Assembly: GCA_910588655.1 (NCBI GenBank)
Contig: CAJUPJ010000021.1
Location: 1 to 53,330, forward strand
From: an uncultured Lachnospiraceae bacterium
Lineage (GTDB): Bacteria > Bacillota > Clostridia > Lachnospirales > Lachnospiraceae
Reading direction: 5' to 3'
DNA length: 53,330 bases
The notes below the pieces were generated by a model. The model was not told where the DNA came from. It did not search any database and was given only the letters and a program-made list of their open reading frames with translations. How positions within the stretch are numbered: the stretch's first letter is position 1; every line of letters begins with the position of its first letter. The translations under genes and the position numbers were made by a program. This document shows positions 26,481 through 33,678 of the stretch, piece by piece.

Positions 26481-27260
26481 TTATTTTAATTCGGTTTTTT
26501 GGAATTTTAACAGCCCTGCTGTGCTTATTCCAATTATCCATGCAATGCTGGTTAAGCTGGTTTTTATAATATCATTCCAGCTTACATCCAGTTTAAGAAC
26601 CTGTCCGGATAAGCCTACAGGCGTATAATTTAACATACCAGACAGGGACTCAGGCAGGGCTTTTGTAATTATAGTAAATCCTAAAGTTATACCAATAATA
26701 CATATCCCCATTGTAATGCTGGTTTTTTGTGTAGTAATTGCAATTACAGCACATATGGCAAATATACTAAGATATGCAAGGCTTCCTGCAAATACCATGC
26801 CAAAAAGGTAATCCCACTGGCAAAGGTTTCCTGTAATTTTCTGTGTGCCTATGCCATTTTTTATAAATACAAATATGCTTCCAGCCGTCCACATAGCCAG
26901 GCATGTAAAAATTGAAACAGCAAAATACATAATAATTTTCGCAAGGTATATTTTTGTACGGCTTCTGCCATAACTTACTGCTTCCTGTATTGTCCTGTTT
27001 TCAAACGACTGGCTGACTATCCATCCTGCCATCAGTGAGGCAAGTAAAGTTGCGAGAGCGCCATCGCTCATATCACTTAACAGGCGGCCACCGCCATAAT
27101 TAATATAATCCCTTCCAATTTCTTTATACTCAGCGTCATAACTGTCACTTGCTTCCTGTATTCCAAGAAAAACTGATGTAATTATAACAAATAAAAAAAG
27201 AATTTTTACAGCAAGGTTTTTTCTTATCTGGTATAATTCACTTCTAAAAAGACTAAACAT
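26481..27260 (-). CDS. ABC-2 type permease (lantibiotic-immunity-like)
   Basis: A 259-residue membrane protein with about six hydrophobic segments, starting FRSELYQIRKNLAVKILFLF, typical of ABC-2 permeases of the bacitracin/lantibiotic export type. An extracellular loop after the first helix contains SDSYDAEYKEIGRDYINYGG. The start overlaps the last eight bases of the ATPase gene, indicating coupling. It should pair with that ATPase to move a peptide or lipid out of the membrane. The substrate is inferred from family resemblance only. Confidence 0.86.
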   Translation of the reverse strand: MFSLFRSELYQIRKNLAVKILFLFVIITSVFLGIQEASDSYDAEYKEIGRDYINYGGGRLLSDMSDGALATLLASLMAGWIVSQSFENRTIQEAVSYGRSRTKIYLAKIIMYFAVSIFTCLAMWTAGSIFVFIKNGIGTQKITGNLCQWDYLFGMVFAGSLAYLSIFAICAVIAITTQKTSITMGICIIGITLGFTIITKALPESLSGMLNYTPVGLSGQVLKLDVSWNDIIKTSLTSIAWIIGISTAGLLKFQKTELK

Positions 27261-28176
27261 TTTTATCCCCTCCTATTACATTCATATAATATTCTTCAAG
27301 GCTTGTTTCAACTATTGTAAGTTTTGTAATAATAATGCCGTTATTATAAAGCATACTGCCAAATTGTTCCATATCACCAGGCAGGTCATAAAGGCTTATG
27401 CTTTTATCAGACATTACCTTGAAATTATCTGTATGGAGGTTTTTTGCCAGAACCATTGCAAGCTGGTTTATATCTGTACACTTTATAGAAACATAGCTTT
27501 TACAATGTTCTTCCAGTTCTTCATGTGTAAGGATTTCTTTAATTTCACCATTATGTATTATAATATAATCTGTAGCTGTCTGGTATAATTCTGGGAGGTT
27601 ATGGCTTGAAATTAGAATTGTCTTATTTTCAAACTCCCGTAATCTTTTTAATAAATTACGTATTTCAATAACGCCAGACGGGTCTAATGCATTAATTGGT
27701 TCATCCAGCAGTAAAAGTTCAGGGTTTCCAAGTAACACAGATGCAATTCCAAGCCGCTGCTTCATGCCAAGTGAGAAATTCCTGGCTTTTTTTCTTCCTG
27801 TATTTTTAAGGCCTGTCAGCTCCAGCATTTCATCTTCAAGCTCAAAATTAGGAATTCCTTTCATAAGGCACTGGAAATGCAGGTTTTCTTTTGCTGTCAT
27901 GTTGCTGGTTAATGCAGGGTATTCAATTAATGCACCAATGCGTTTGCCAGCTTCATCCATATTGCTGCCCCTGTCTTTGCCAAAAAGTGTAATTGTCCCG
28001 TTTGTAGGGAAGCTTAATCCTGTAACCATACGCATAAGTGTTGTTTTGCCAGCACCATTCTTTCCAATAAGCCCATAAATCCTGCCTTTTTCCAGGCGCA
28101 TATTTATATTTTTTAATGCCCACTGGGAATTGTAACGTTTAGAAAGATTTTTAATCTCTAAGACTGTATTGCCCAT
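27253..28176 (-). CDS. ABC transporter ATPase (BcrA-like)
   Basis: A 307-residue ATPase. Walker A is GKNGAGKTT, the signature is FSLGMKQRLG, Walker B is LLLLDEPINALDPSG, and the H loop is in ISSHNLPEL. The Asn in EPINALDP and a C-terminal extension of about 90 residues are typical of BcrA/NukF-like ATPases of bacitracin and lantibiotic self-protection transporters. GGAGGAAAA precedes the ATG. Upstream lies a 132-base spacer after the response regulator gene with TTTAC/GTAAA repeats. Confidence 0.93.
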   Translation of the reverse strand: MGNTVLEIKNLSKRYNSQWALKNINMRLEKGRIYGLIGKNGAGKTTLMRMVTGLSFPTNGTITLFGKDRGSNMDEAGKRIGALIEYPALTSNMTAKENLHFQCLMKGIPNFELEDEMLELTGLKNTGRKKARNFSLGMKQRLGIASVLLGNPELLLLDEPINALDPSGVIEIRNLLKRLREFENKTILISSHNLPELYQTATDYIIIHNGEIKEILTHEELEEHCKSYVSIKCTDINQLAMVLAKNLHTDNFKVMSDKSISLYDLPGDMEQFGSMLYNNGIIITKLTIVETSLEEYYMNVIGGDKNV

Positions 28177-28244
28177 AATATTTTCCTCCTGTTTAACCTT
28201 ATGCAGATTGTGGATATCCGCATGGCTTTTTCCTTATATATAGA

Positions 28245-28307
28245 CTTTACAAATAAAAGGTTTAGTAAAGGTTAAGAAAAAATAAAAAATGTCAGGAAAG
28301 AGTAAAG
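28245..28307 (-). promoter_or_regulatory. candidate regulator-binding repeats before the ABC genes
   Basis: In the spacer between the regulator and ATPase genes, AGTAAAG occurs at 28264-28270 and again at 28301-28307, and CTTTAC at 28245-28250 forms a dyad with the first. An AT-rich TATATA follows in the direction of transcription. OmpR-type regulators bind such repeats, so the regulator at 28309-28980 may act here. The promoter elements are not well enough defined to place. Confidence 0.4.
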
Positions 28308-28308
28308 T

Positions 28309-28980
28309 TTATTTAGCGAGCCTGTAGCCAAGCCCCCATACTGTTTCTATATATTCCTGGCTGCTGTGGGCTTTTAACTTATTTCTTATATTGCTTATAT
28401 GGGTTTTAATGACATTATCGTCACCAATATATTCCTCCTGCCATATAGTCTCATAAAGGTTTGATTTTGAAAATACTTTATTAGGATATCTTATAAACAA
28501 GGAAAACATCTGGTATTCTTTTGCAGTCAGGGAGAGCGCTTCGCCATTAGCAGTTATCGTTTTAGCTTCTTCGTCAAGAGTAATTTCTTTATAAGTAATT
28601 AGTTTTGCTGTATTTTTACTGTTGTACCTTCTTATATTGGAGGCGGTTCTTGCAAGCATTTCCTCCAAATCAAAAGGCTTTGTTATATAGTCATCTGCAC
28701 CTGCTGAAAGTAAATCAACCTTTGTCCGTACCATATCTTTTGCAGATATAACAATTACAGGAATATCGCTAATCCGTCTAATATCCTTTAAAACTTCATC
28801 ACCACTTTTATATGGAAGCATTAAATCAAGCAGTACCATTTCAAATTGTTTTTCTTCAAGAATTTTTACAATACCAAGCCCATTATAAACAGAAAATGTT
28901 TCATATCCAGCATCTTGTAGAGTTTGTGCAAGAAGCCGGTTTACGTCCTTTTCATCTTCAATAATCAAAATCTTTTCCAT
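28309..28980 (-). CDS. OmpR-family response regulator
   Basis: A 223-residue regulator. The receiver has the acidic pocket ED at 8-9, phospho-acceptor Asp52 in MVLLDLMLPYKSG, and Lys in ITKPFD. The OmpR winged helix ends ETVWGLGYRLAK. The ATG at 28980 is preceded by ATGAGGA and matches the normal N-terminus EKILIIEDE; a start at 29013 lacks a ribosome site. It heads the kinase/ABC run and is divergent from the BceAB-like genes, whose promoter region carries TGTAA repeats. It may therefore control both sides. Confidence 0.94.
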   Translation of the reverse strand: MEKILIIEDEKDVNRLLAQTLQDAGYETFSVYNGLGIVKILEEKQFEMVLLDLMLPYKSGDEVLKDIRRISDIPVIVISAKDMVRTKVDLLSAGADDYITKPFDLEEMLARTASNIRRYNSKNTAKLITYKEITLDEEAKTITANGEALSLTAKEYQMFSLFIRYPNKVFSKSNLYETIWQEEYIGDDNVIKTHISNIRNKLKAHSSQEYIETVWGLGYRLAK

Positions 28981-29058
28981 AAAAATCCTCATTTCAATGC
29001 TGTTTTTACACATTATACTAAAGATGGATTGTGGTGTAAAGCTGCCCCCGGCTTTACC

Positions 29059-29092
29059 TTACAAAACTGTAAGATAAACTGTAAAAATGTAA
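29059..29092. promoter_or_regulatory. BceR-like operator with TGTAA repeats
   Basis: TTACAAAACTGTAA (29059-29072) is an exact TTACA-N4-TGTAA dyad, the form known for BceR-type regulators. Two further TGTAA half-sites follow at 29080-29084 and 29088-29092. They lie in the divergent gap, about 100-130 bases before the BceA-like start. Binding by the neighbouring regulator is inferred. Confidence 0.65.
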
Positions 29093-29136
29093 GTTAAATC
29101 TATAGCAGGTTTCCATATGTTTTGTTATCCTATTAA

Positions 29137-29157
29137 CAGATAGCAGATAGCAGATAG
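29137..29157. repeat. three tandem CAGATAG units
   Basis: CAGATAG is repeated three times without interruption, 35 bases before the BceA-like start codon, in the leader or near the transcription start. A seven-base unit is prone to slippage, so the copy number could vary between strains and alter spacing. Confidence 0.7.
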
Positions 29158-29191
29158 CATTTATGAAATAATTAAACAGGAGGTATTCAAA

Positions 29192-29959
29192 ATGGCTATT
29201 TTAAAGGTAAATAATCTTAAAAAAATATATGTAACAAGATTTGGCAGTAACCAGGTACAGGCACTGGGTAATATAAACTTTGCTGTTGAAGCAGGTGAAT
29301 ATGTTGCAATAATGGGCGAGTCAGGTTCTGGTAAAACCACTCTTCTTAATATTCTTGCAGCGCTTGACAGGCCTACAAGCGGGGAAGTCTTACTTGAAGG
29401 CAGGAATATAACAAATATAAGGGAAAAAGAAATTTCTGCTTTCCGTCGGGATAATCTTGGGTTTGTATTCCAGGATTTTAATCTTCTTGATAATTTTTCA
29501 CTTAAAGACAATATATTCCTGCCACTTGTATTACAAGGGAAGACACCAGGAATTATGGAACAGAGGCTTAAGCCCGTAGCTGCAAAGCTTGGAATTTCTG
29601 ATATACTTGGAAAATTTCCATATGAAGTATCAGGCGGGCAGAAACAGCGTACAGCAGTTGCAAGGGCGCTTATAACTTCACCAAAACTTATACTTGCTGA
29701 TGAACCTACAGGTGCACTTGATTCTAAAGCTTCAGACAGTCTTTTAAGGCTTTTTAAGGAAATTAACAGTGAAGGCCAGACTGTTTTAATGGTTACACAC
29801 AGTACAAAAGCGGCAAGCAATGCAGGCAGGGTTCTTTTTATTAAGGATGGTGAAGTATTCCACCAGATTTACAAAGGAAATATGACAAACGAAGAGATGT
29901 ATTCAAAGATTTCTGATACTTTAACAATACTTGCAACAGGTGGTGATATAAATGAGTAA
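29192..29959 (+). CDS. bceA: BceA-like ABC transporter ATPase
   Basis: A 255-residue ATPase of the MacB/BceA type. Walker A is GESGSGKTT, the Q loop is in GFVFQDFNLLDNFSLKDNI, the signature is VSGGQKQRTAVARAL, Walker B is LILADEPTGALDS, and the H loop is in MVTHS. Length and sequence fit BceA/YtsC proteins of peptide-antibiotic detoxification. AGGAGG precedes the ATG. It overlaps the permease gene by eight bases and is preceded by a BceR-like dyad. Confidence 0.94.
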   Translation: MAILKVNNLKKIYVTRFGSNQVQALGNINFAVEAGEYVAIMGESGSGKTTLLNILAALDRPTSGEVLLEGRNITNIREKEISAFRRDNLGFVFQDFNLLDNFSLKDNIFLPLVLQGKTPGIMEQRLKPVAAKLGISDILGKFPYEVSGGQKQRTAVARALITSPKLILADEPTGALDSKASDSLLRLFKEINSEGQTVLMVTHSTKAASNAGRVLFIKDGEVFHQIYKGNMTNEEMYSKISDTLTILATGGDINE

Positions 29960-31949
29960 ACTTTACATTAAACTTATGGCAACAAATATAAAGAATGGTA
30001 AAAAATTTTACCTGCCATATATACTTTCTGGCATCCTTATAGTTATACTTTTTTATAATATACTGGCAATATATTATAATGAAGGGCTTTCAAATATGGC
30101 AGGCGGCAGGGATGTAAAGCTGATTATGTCTCTGGGCTCAAAGGTTATAGGAATATTTAGTTTTATTTTTATATTTTATACAAACAGTTTTATAATGAAA
30201 AGAAGAAAAAAGGATATTGGTATTTACAATATTCTTGGCATGGAAAAAAGGCATATTGCAAGAGAACTTTTTGCTGAAACAATGGTAATTGCCATAATTG
30301 TAATTGTATGCGGCCTTGTAACAGGCATAATATTTGATAAATTTTTAATGATGTTTTTATATAAATTATTAGGTTTTGAAACAAGTATAAAATTTGTTGT
30401 TTCAGGCATGGCAGTCTGTTATACATTAATTCTTTTTATAACATTATATTTTACGGTAATGGTTTATAATGTCATGCAGGTAAGACTTTCAAACCCTATA
30501 GAACTTTTAAGGGGCAGCAATGTAGGTGAAAAAGAACCAAAGACAAAAGTGCTTATGGCAATTACTGGTTTTCTTTGTATTGGAGCAGGCTACTATATTG
30601 CAATTACAACTGAAAACCCTATAGCAGCACTTTCACTTTTCTTTATTGCTGTATTACTTGTAATAATTGGAACATACTGTCTTTTTACAGCTGGAAGCAT
30701 AGCACTTCTTAAGATGCTTAGGAATAATAAAAAATATTATTACCAGAAGAAACATTTTACCGCAGTATCAGGCATGATTTACAGAATGAAACAGAATGCT
30801 GCCGGCCTTGCAAATATATGTATTCTTTCAACAATGGTACTTGTAATGGTTTCAACAACTGTAAGTATGTATATTGGTGAAGAGGATATATTAAATACAC
30901 GTTATGAAACAGAGTTAAATATTAATGGCAAATCTGATAAGATTACAGACAGTACAAATATTGTCCAGATTGCTGAAGATGAAATAAAGAAGCAGGGAAG
31001 AAAGATTTTAAAAGAATATGGATATACACATATAAGTGTTGGCGGGATAATGAACGGAAATGAGCTGGATACAGAAGGAGAGGAGGGGATAAAGTATAAT
31101 TTTGCAGATATTACATTTTTAAACATAATTACAAAAGATGATTTTAAGAAGATATCAGATATAGACGCTGGTGATATTAAAGAAGATGAAATTAAATTAT
31201 TTGGAACTGCAAAATATAATGAAGATGAAATAAAATTCCTGGGACTTAGCTATAAAGTGAAAGAGAGTGTTGCAGATAATAAATTTGCACAAATGGAAAG
31301 TAACGCTGCCAAATGTTATTTTGCAGTTACAGAAGATTATAACGGGCTTGAAAAGGTGGCTGCCAGGATAAGGGAAGAAAATGTTAAAGATATCTATAAT
31401 TATAGCCTGCATATAGATATTGATGGTACAGCAGGCCAGAAAAAACAGTGTGCCAGGGCACTAAGTAAAATCCTGGGCAGTAATGATAAAACCGGTTTTG
31501 CAGGAGTCTATGTTGAGTCAAGGGAAGAAAACAGGTCAGGATTTTATATTATCTATGGCGGACTGTTCTTTCTTGGAATATTTCTTGGGACAATGTTTCT
31601 TATGATTACAGTTCTTATAATATTCTATAAACAGATATCGGAAGGTTATGAGGACAGGGAGAGGTTTATTATAATGGAAAAAGTCGGAATGAGCAAAAAA
31701 GATGTAAAATCCAGTATACGTTCACAGATAAGAATGGTATTCCTGCTGCCTATTGCTGTAGCCACAATCCATGTTATAGCAGCATTTCCTATGACAAGAA
31801 GGCTGCTGGCAATGCTTAATATGTCAAACTACAAGCTTTATATGGTATGTGTAATAGCAACAGTAATTGTTTTTGCAATAATCTATGTAATAGTATTTCT
31901 GCTTACATCAAGGACATATTATAAAATTGTGGGTGAGGAAAACAGGTAG
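29952..31949 (+). CDS. bceB: BceB-like ABC permease with large extracellular domain
   Basis: A 665-residue FtsX/BceB-type permease. Four hydrophobic segments occupy about residues 17-175, two more about 200-255, and two more about 285-310. A large extracellular domain of about 200 residues follows (about 315-525), and further helices close the protein (about 535-655). This is the BceB plan, in which the extracellular domain contacts the peptide antibiotic or its lipid target and informs the kinase. The motif RRKKDIGIYNILGMEK is typical. It is translationally coupled to the ATPase. Which peptide is recognised cannot be told. Confidence 0.92.
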   Translation: MSKLYIKLMATNIKNGKKFYLPYILSGILIVILFYNILAIYYNEGLSNMAGGRDVKLIMSLGSKVIGIFSFIFIFYTNSFIMKRRKKDIGIYNILGMEKRHIARELFAETMVIAIIVIVCGLVTGIIFDKFLMMFLYKLLGFETSIKFVVSGMAVCYTLILFITLYFTVMVYNVMQVRLSNPIELLRGSNVGEKEPKTKVLMAITGFLCIGAGYYIAITTENPIAALSLFFIAVLLVIIGTYCLFTAGSIALLKMLRNNKKYYYQKKHFTAVSGMIYRMKQNAAGLANICILSTMVLVMVSTTVSMYIGEEDILNTRYETELNINGKSDKITDSTNIVQIAEDEIKKQGRKILKEYGYTHISVGGIMNGNELDTEGEEGIKYNFADITFLNIITKDDFKKISDIDAGDIKEDEIKLFGTAKYNEDEIKFLGLSYKVKESVADNKFAQMESNAAKCYFAVTEDYNGLEKVAARIREENVKDIYNYSLHIDIDGTAGQKKQCARALSKILGSNDKTGFAGVYVESREENRSGFYIIYGGLFFLGIFLGTMFLMITVLIIFYKQISEGYEDRERFIIMEKVGMSKKDVKSSIRSQIRMVFLLPIAVATIHVIAAFPMTRRLLAMLNMSNYKLYMVCVIATVIVFAIIYVIVFLLTSRTYYKIVGEENR

Positions 31950-31956
31950 AAGGCTT

Positions 31957-32033
31957 GAACTGTAATTATCCATAGAAATGCCGCTTCTTAGCTATTAGTA
32001 AGGCTTTCTGGCATTTCAGGGTAATTACAGTTC
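31957..32033. terminator. long hairpin between convergent genes
   Basis: GAACTGTAATTATCC (from 31957) pairs with GGGTAATTACAGTTC (to 32033) and, further in, GAAATGCC with GGCATTTC. It fills the gap between the BceB-like and DUF1622 genes, so it may act as a bidirectional terminator. No strong T run is present. The ends recall the outer arms of the class I palindromes. Confidence 0.5.
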
Positions 32034-32037
32034 CAGT

Positions 32038-32370
32038 TTAAATATCTTCTTCTTTTATTTCCCAATGGATTAAAAACGCGAGGGCAGCACGCAGCAGTAT
32101 AATTCCCGCAACAGTAGCTATTTCTTCCCACTGCCTTACAACAACAGTACGCAGTATTTCGCTGCCCATTTTAAATTCCAGGGCAACCGCAAGTCCTTTT
32201 GCAAGGACACGTTTTGTTTCAGGAGAGTGGTGTATATAGTTGTAAAAACCTCTTACACTTGCAGCAGCAATAATTGCCACTCCCATAAATTCAAGTATAA
32301 GTATTATAAATTCAGTCAGTACATGAAGTATGTTTTCAAGCTGGCTTAATAATTCCATAGTGTTCTCCAA
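32038..32370 (-). CDS. DUF1622 membrane protein
   Basis: A 110-residue protein with two main hydrophobic stretches (about 17-40 and 85-103) and the intervening block KRVLAKGLAVALEFKMGSEILRTVV, which is the hallmark of DUF1622 proteins. The function of this family is unknown. The gene is single and convergent with the BceB-like gene across a long hairpin. Confidence 0.85.
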   Translation of the reverse strand: MENTMELLSQLENILHVLTEFIILILEFMGVAIIAAASVRGFYNYIHHSPETKRVLAKGLAVALEFKMGSEILRTVVVRQWEEIATVAGIILLRAALAFLIHWEIKEEDI

Positions 32371-32432
32371 TCTTATATAATTTATAGTTAGTTATATAAT
32401 TAATAGAATAAGCATGATATTGGTGCAAATAC

Positions 32433-32612
32433 TTACCATTCCCATCTGGCAATAGCATCTTCTGTATCTATACCAATATCAAACCATCTAAGAATATACT
32501 CTGTTGTTTCACCAATGCTTTACCTGGCACTAGTTTCAATTTCACTGTCATTTTCTTCAAATTCTTCCTGGAGTCCATTTATAGCTTCTGTCATTTCATC
32601 AAATTTTTTCAT
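32433..32612 (-). pseudogene. small gene interrupted by an in-frame TAA
   Basis: From ATG 32612 the frame reads MKKFDEMTEAINGLQEEFEE and ends after 30 codons at TAA (32520-32522), but the same frame then continues for 28 codons with natural composition (ETTEYILRWFDIGIDTEDAI) to a second TAA at 32433-32435. A clear GGAGGATATAAC leader precedes the ATG. The simplest reading is a 58-residue protein damaged by one nonsense mutation. No family is recognised. Confidence 0.5.
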
Positions 32613-32896
32613 GTTATATCCTCCCTTTATCAGGTTTTATAAAAAGTATACCATATATTCCATATTTTATCTATTAGAATTGTGATAATGCAACGTCTGT
32701 TTTATAAAAATATTTCCAAATATGTTCTAATGGGAAAACTCAAAGTCTGAATAGTTATTGACAAAATAATCAAAAGGTATATAGTAAGTATTATATTAGC
32801 CGGGATGGTCTGCCAGCAGGCAAGTAGCAAGGCAGATGGCTGGTATTATCATGTTGTCTTATAATTGTTATAATAGTATAGGGAGGTTAAAAGGAA

Positions 32897-33586
32897 TTGA
32901 AACGTAAATATATTGCAAGTCTGCTTTGTGTTTGTTTATTATTATGTAATTTAAGCATGATACAAGGAAAACGTGCACAGGCTGGAAAAGTCTATCTTAC
33001 AAGTAAAGCAGTTACTATTATTAAAGGACAGTATGCTTTTATTGGATTAAAAGGAACAAATTCTAAGGTTAAGTGGAGAGTGGCAGGAGGGAATATAAAA
33101 ATCCATGAAACTAATAAAAACTCTGGCAAGACATGTAAATATTGTTATATCAAAGCTGTACATACAGGCACAGGAACATTAAAATGTATAGTAAATAACA
33201 GAATATTAAAGTGTAAGGTTAATGTATTGTCCAAATCAGCATTTATTGGGGATTTTTCTGATGATGCAGGGGAGGTATACCTGGATATTTTTAAAAGTGG
33301 TAAGAAATATGTGGCTTTTTACAGCCAGTTCCGTTTAGCAAAACTGGACTGGCTGGAAGGGACAGTTAAGAATGGCATTTTAACTTTAAATGGCAGGGAT
33401 TCAGCAGATAACCCGGTTACAGTTACTTTATCATGTAAAGATAATAAACGGATATTTACTTTTAAGAAAACAACATGGGAGTATTTTACACAAGGCAGTA
33501 CCATTGAATTAAAAAAATGTAAAGGAAAGGAAGGGTATGAAAAAGCTTTACATGGGTTTGGGCTTTATTATAATTCTTATATTTGA
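32897..33586 (+). CDS. secreted protein with Ig-like N-terminal domain
   Basis: A 229-residue exported protein. A signal peptide (about 1-29, with CVCLLLCNLSM as core) is followed by a bacterial Ig-like domain (about 33-112: VYLTSKAVTIIKGQYAFIGL). A second beta-rich domain of unknown type begins FIGDFSDDAGEVYLDIFKSG. The start codon is TTG with GGGAGG twelve bases ahead; no ATG lies close by. A TTGACA at 32758-32763 may be its -35 box. It is monocistronic, with a good terminator behind. It is probably a surface protein with no assigned role. Confidence 0.8.
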   Translation: MKRKYIASLLCVCLLLCNLSMIQGKRAQAGKVYLTSKAVTIIKGQYAFIGLKGTNSKVKWRVAGGNIKIHETNKNSGKTCKYCYIKAVHTGTGTLKCIVNNRILKCKVNVLSKSAFIGDFSDDAGEVYLDIFKSGKKYVAFYSQFRLAKLDWLEGTVKNGILTLNGRDSADNPVTVTLSCKDNKRIFTFKKTTWEYFTQGSTIELKKCKGKEGYEKALHGFGLYYNSYI

Positions 33587-33627
33587 GAATTGGTTTTATG
33601 GAATTAAAGAAACGTATATTGTTATAA

Positions 33628-33664
33628 GGGCTGGCAGATACTCTGCCAGCCCTTGTTTTTTATA
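33628..33664. terminator. intrinsic terminator
   Basis: GGGCTGGCAG and CTGCCAGCCC form a perfect 10-base stem around ATACT, followed by TTGTTTTTTAT. It terminates the secreted-protein gene. On the other strand it lies just past the end of the glucosidase gene. Confidence 0.88.
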
Positions 33665-33678
33665 CATTTATTATAATA

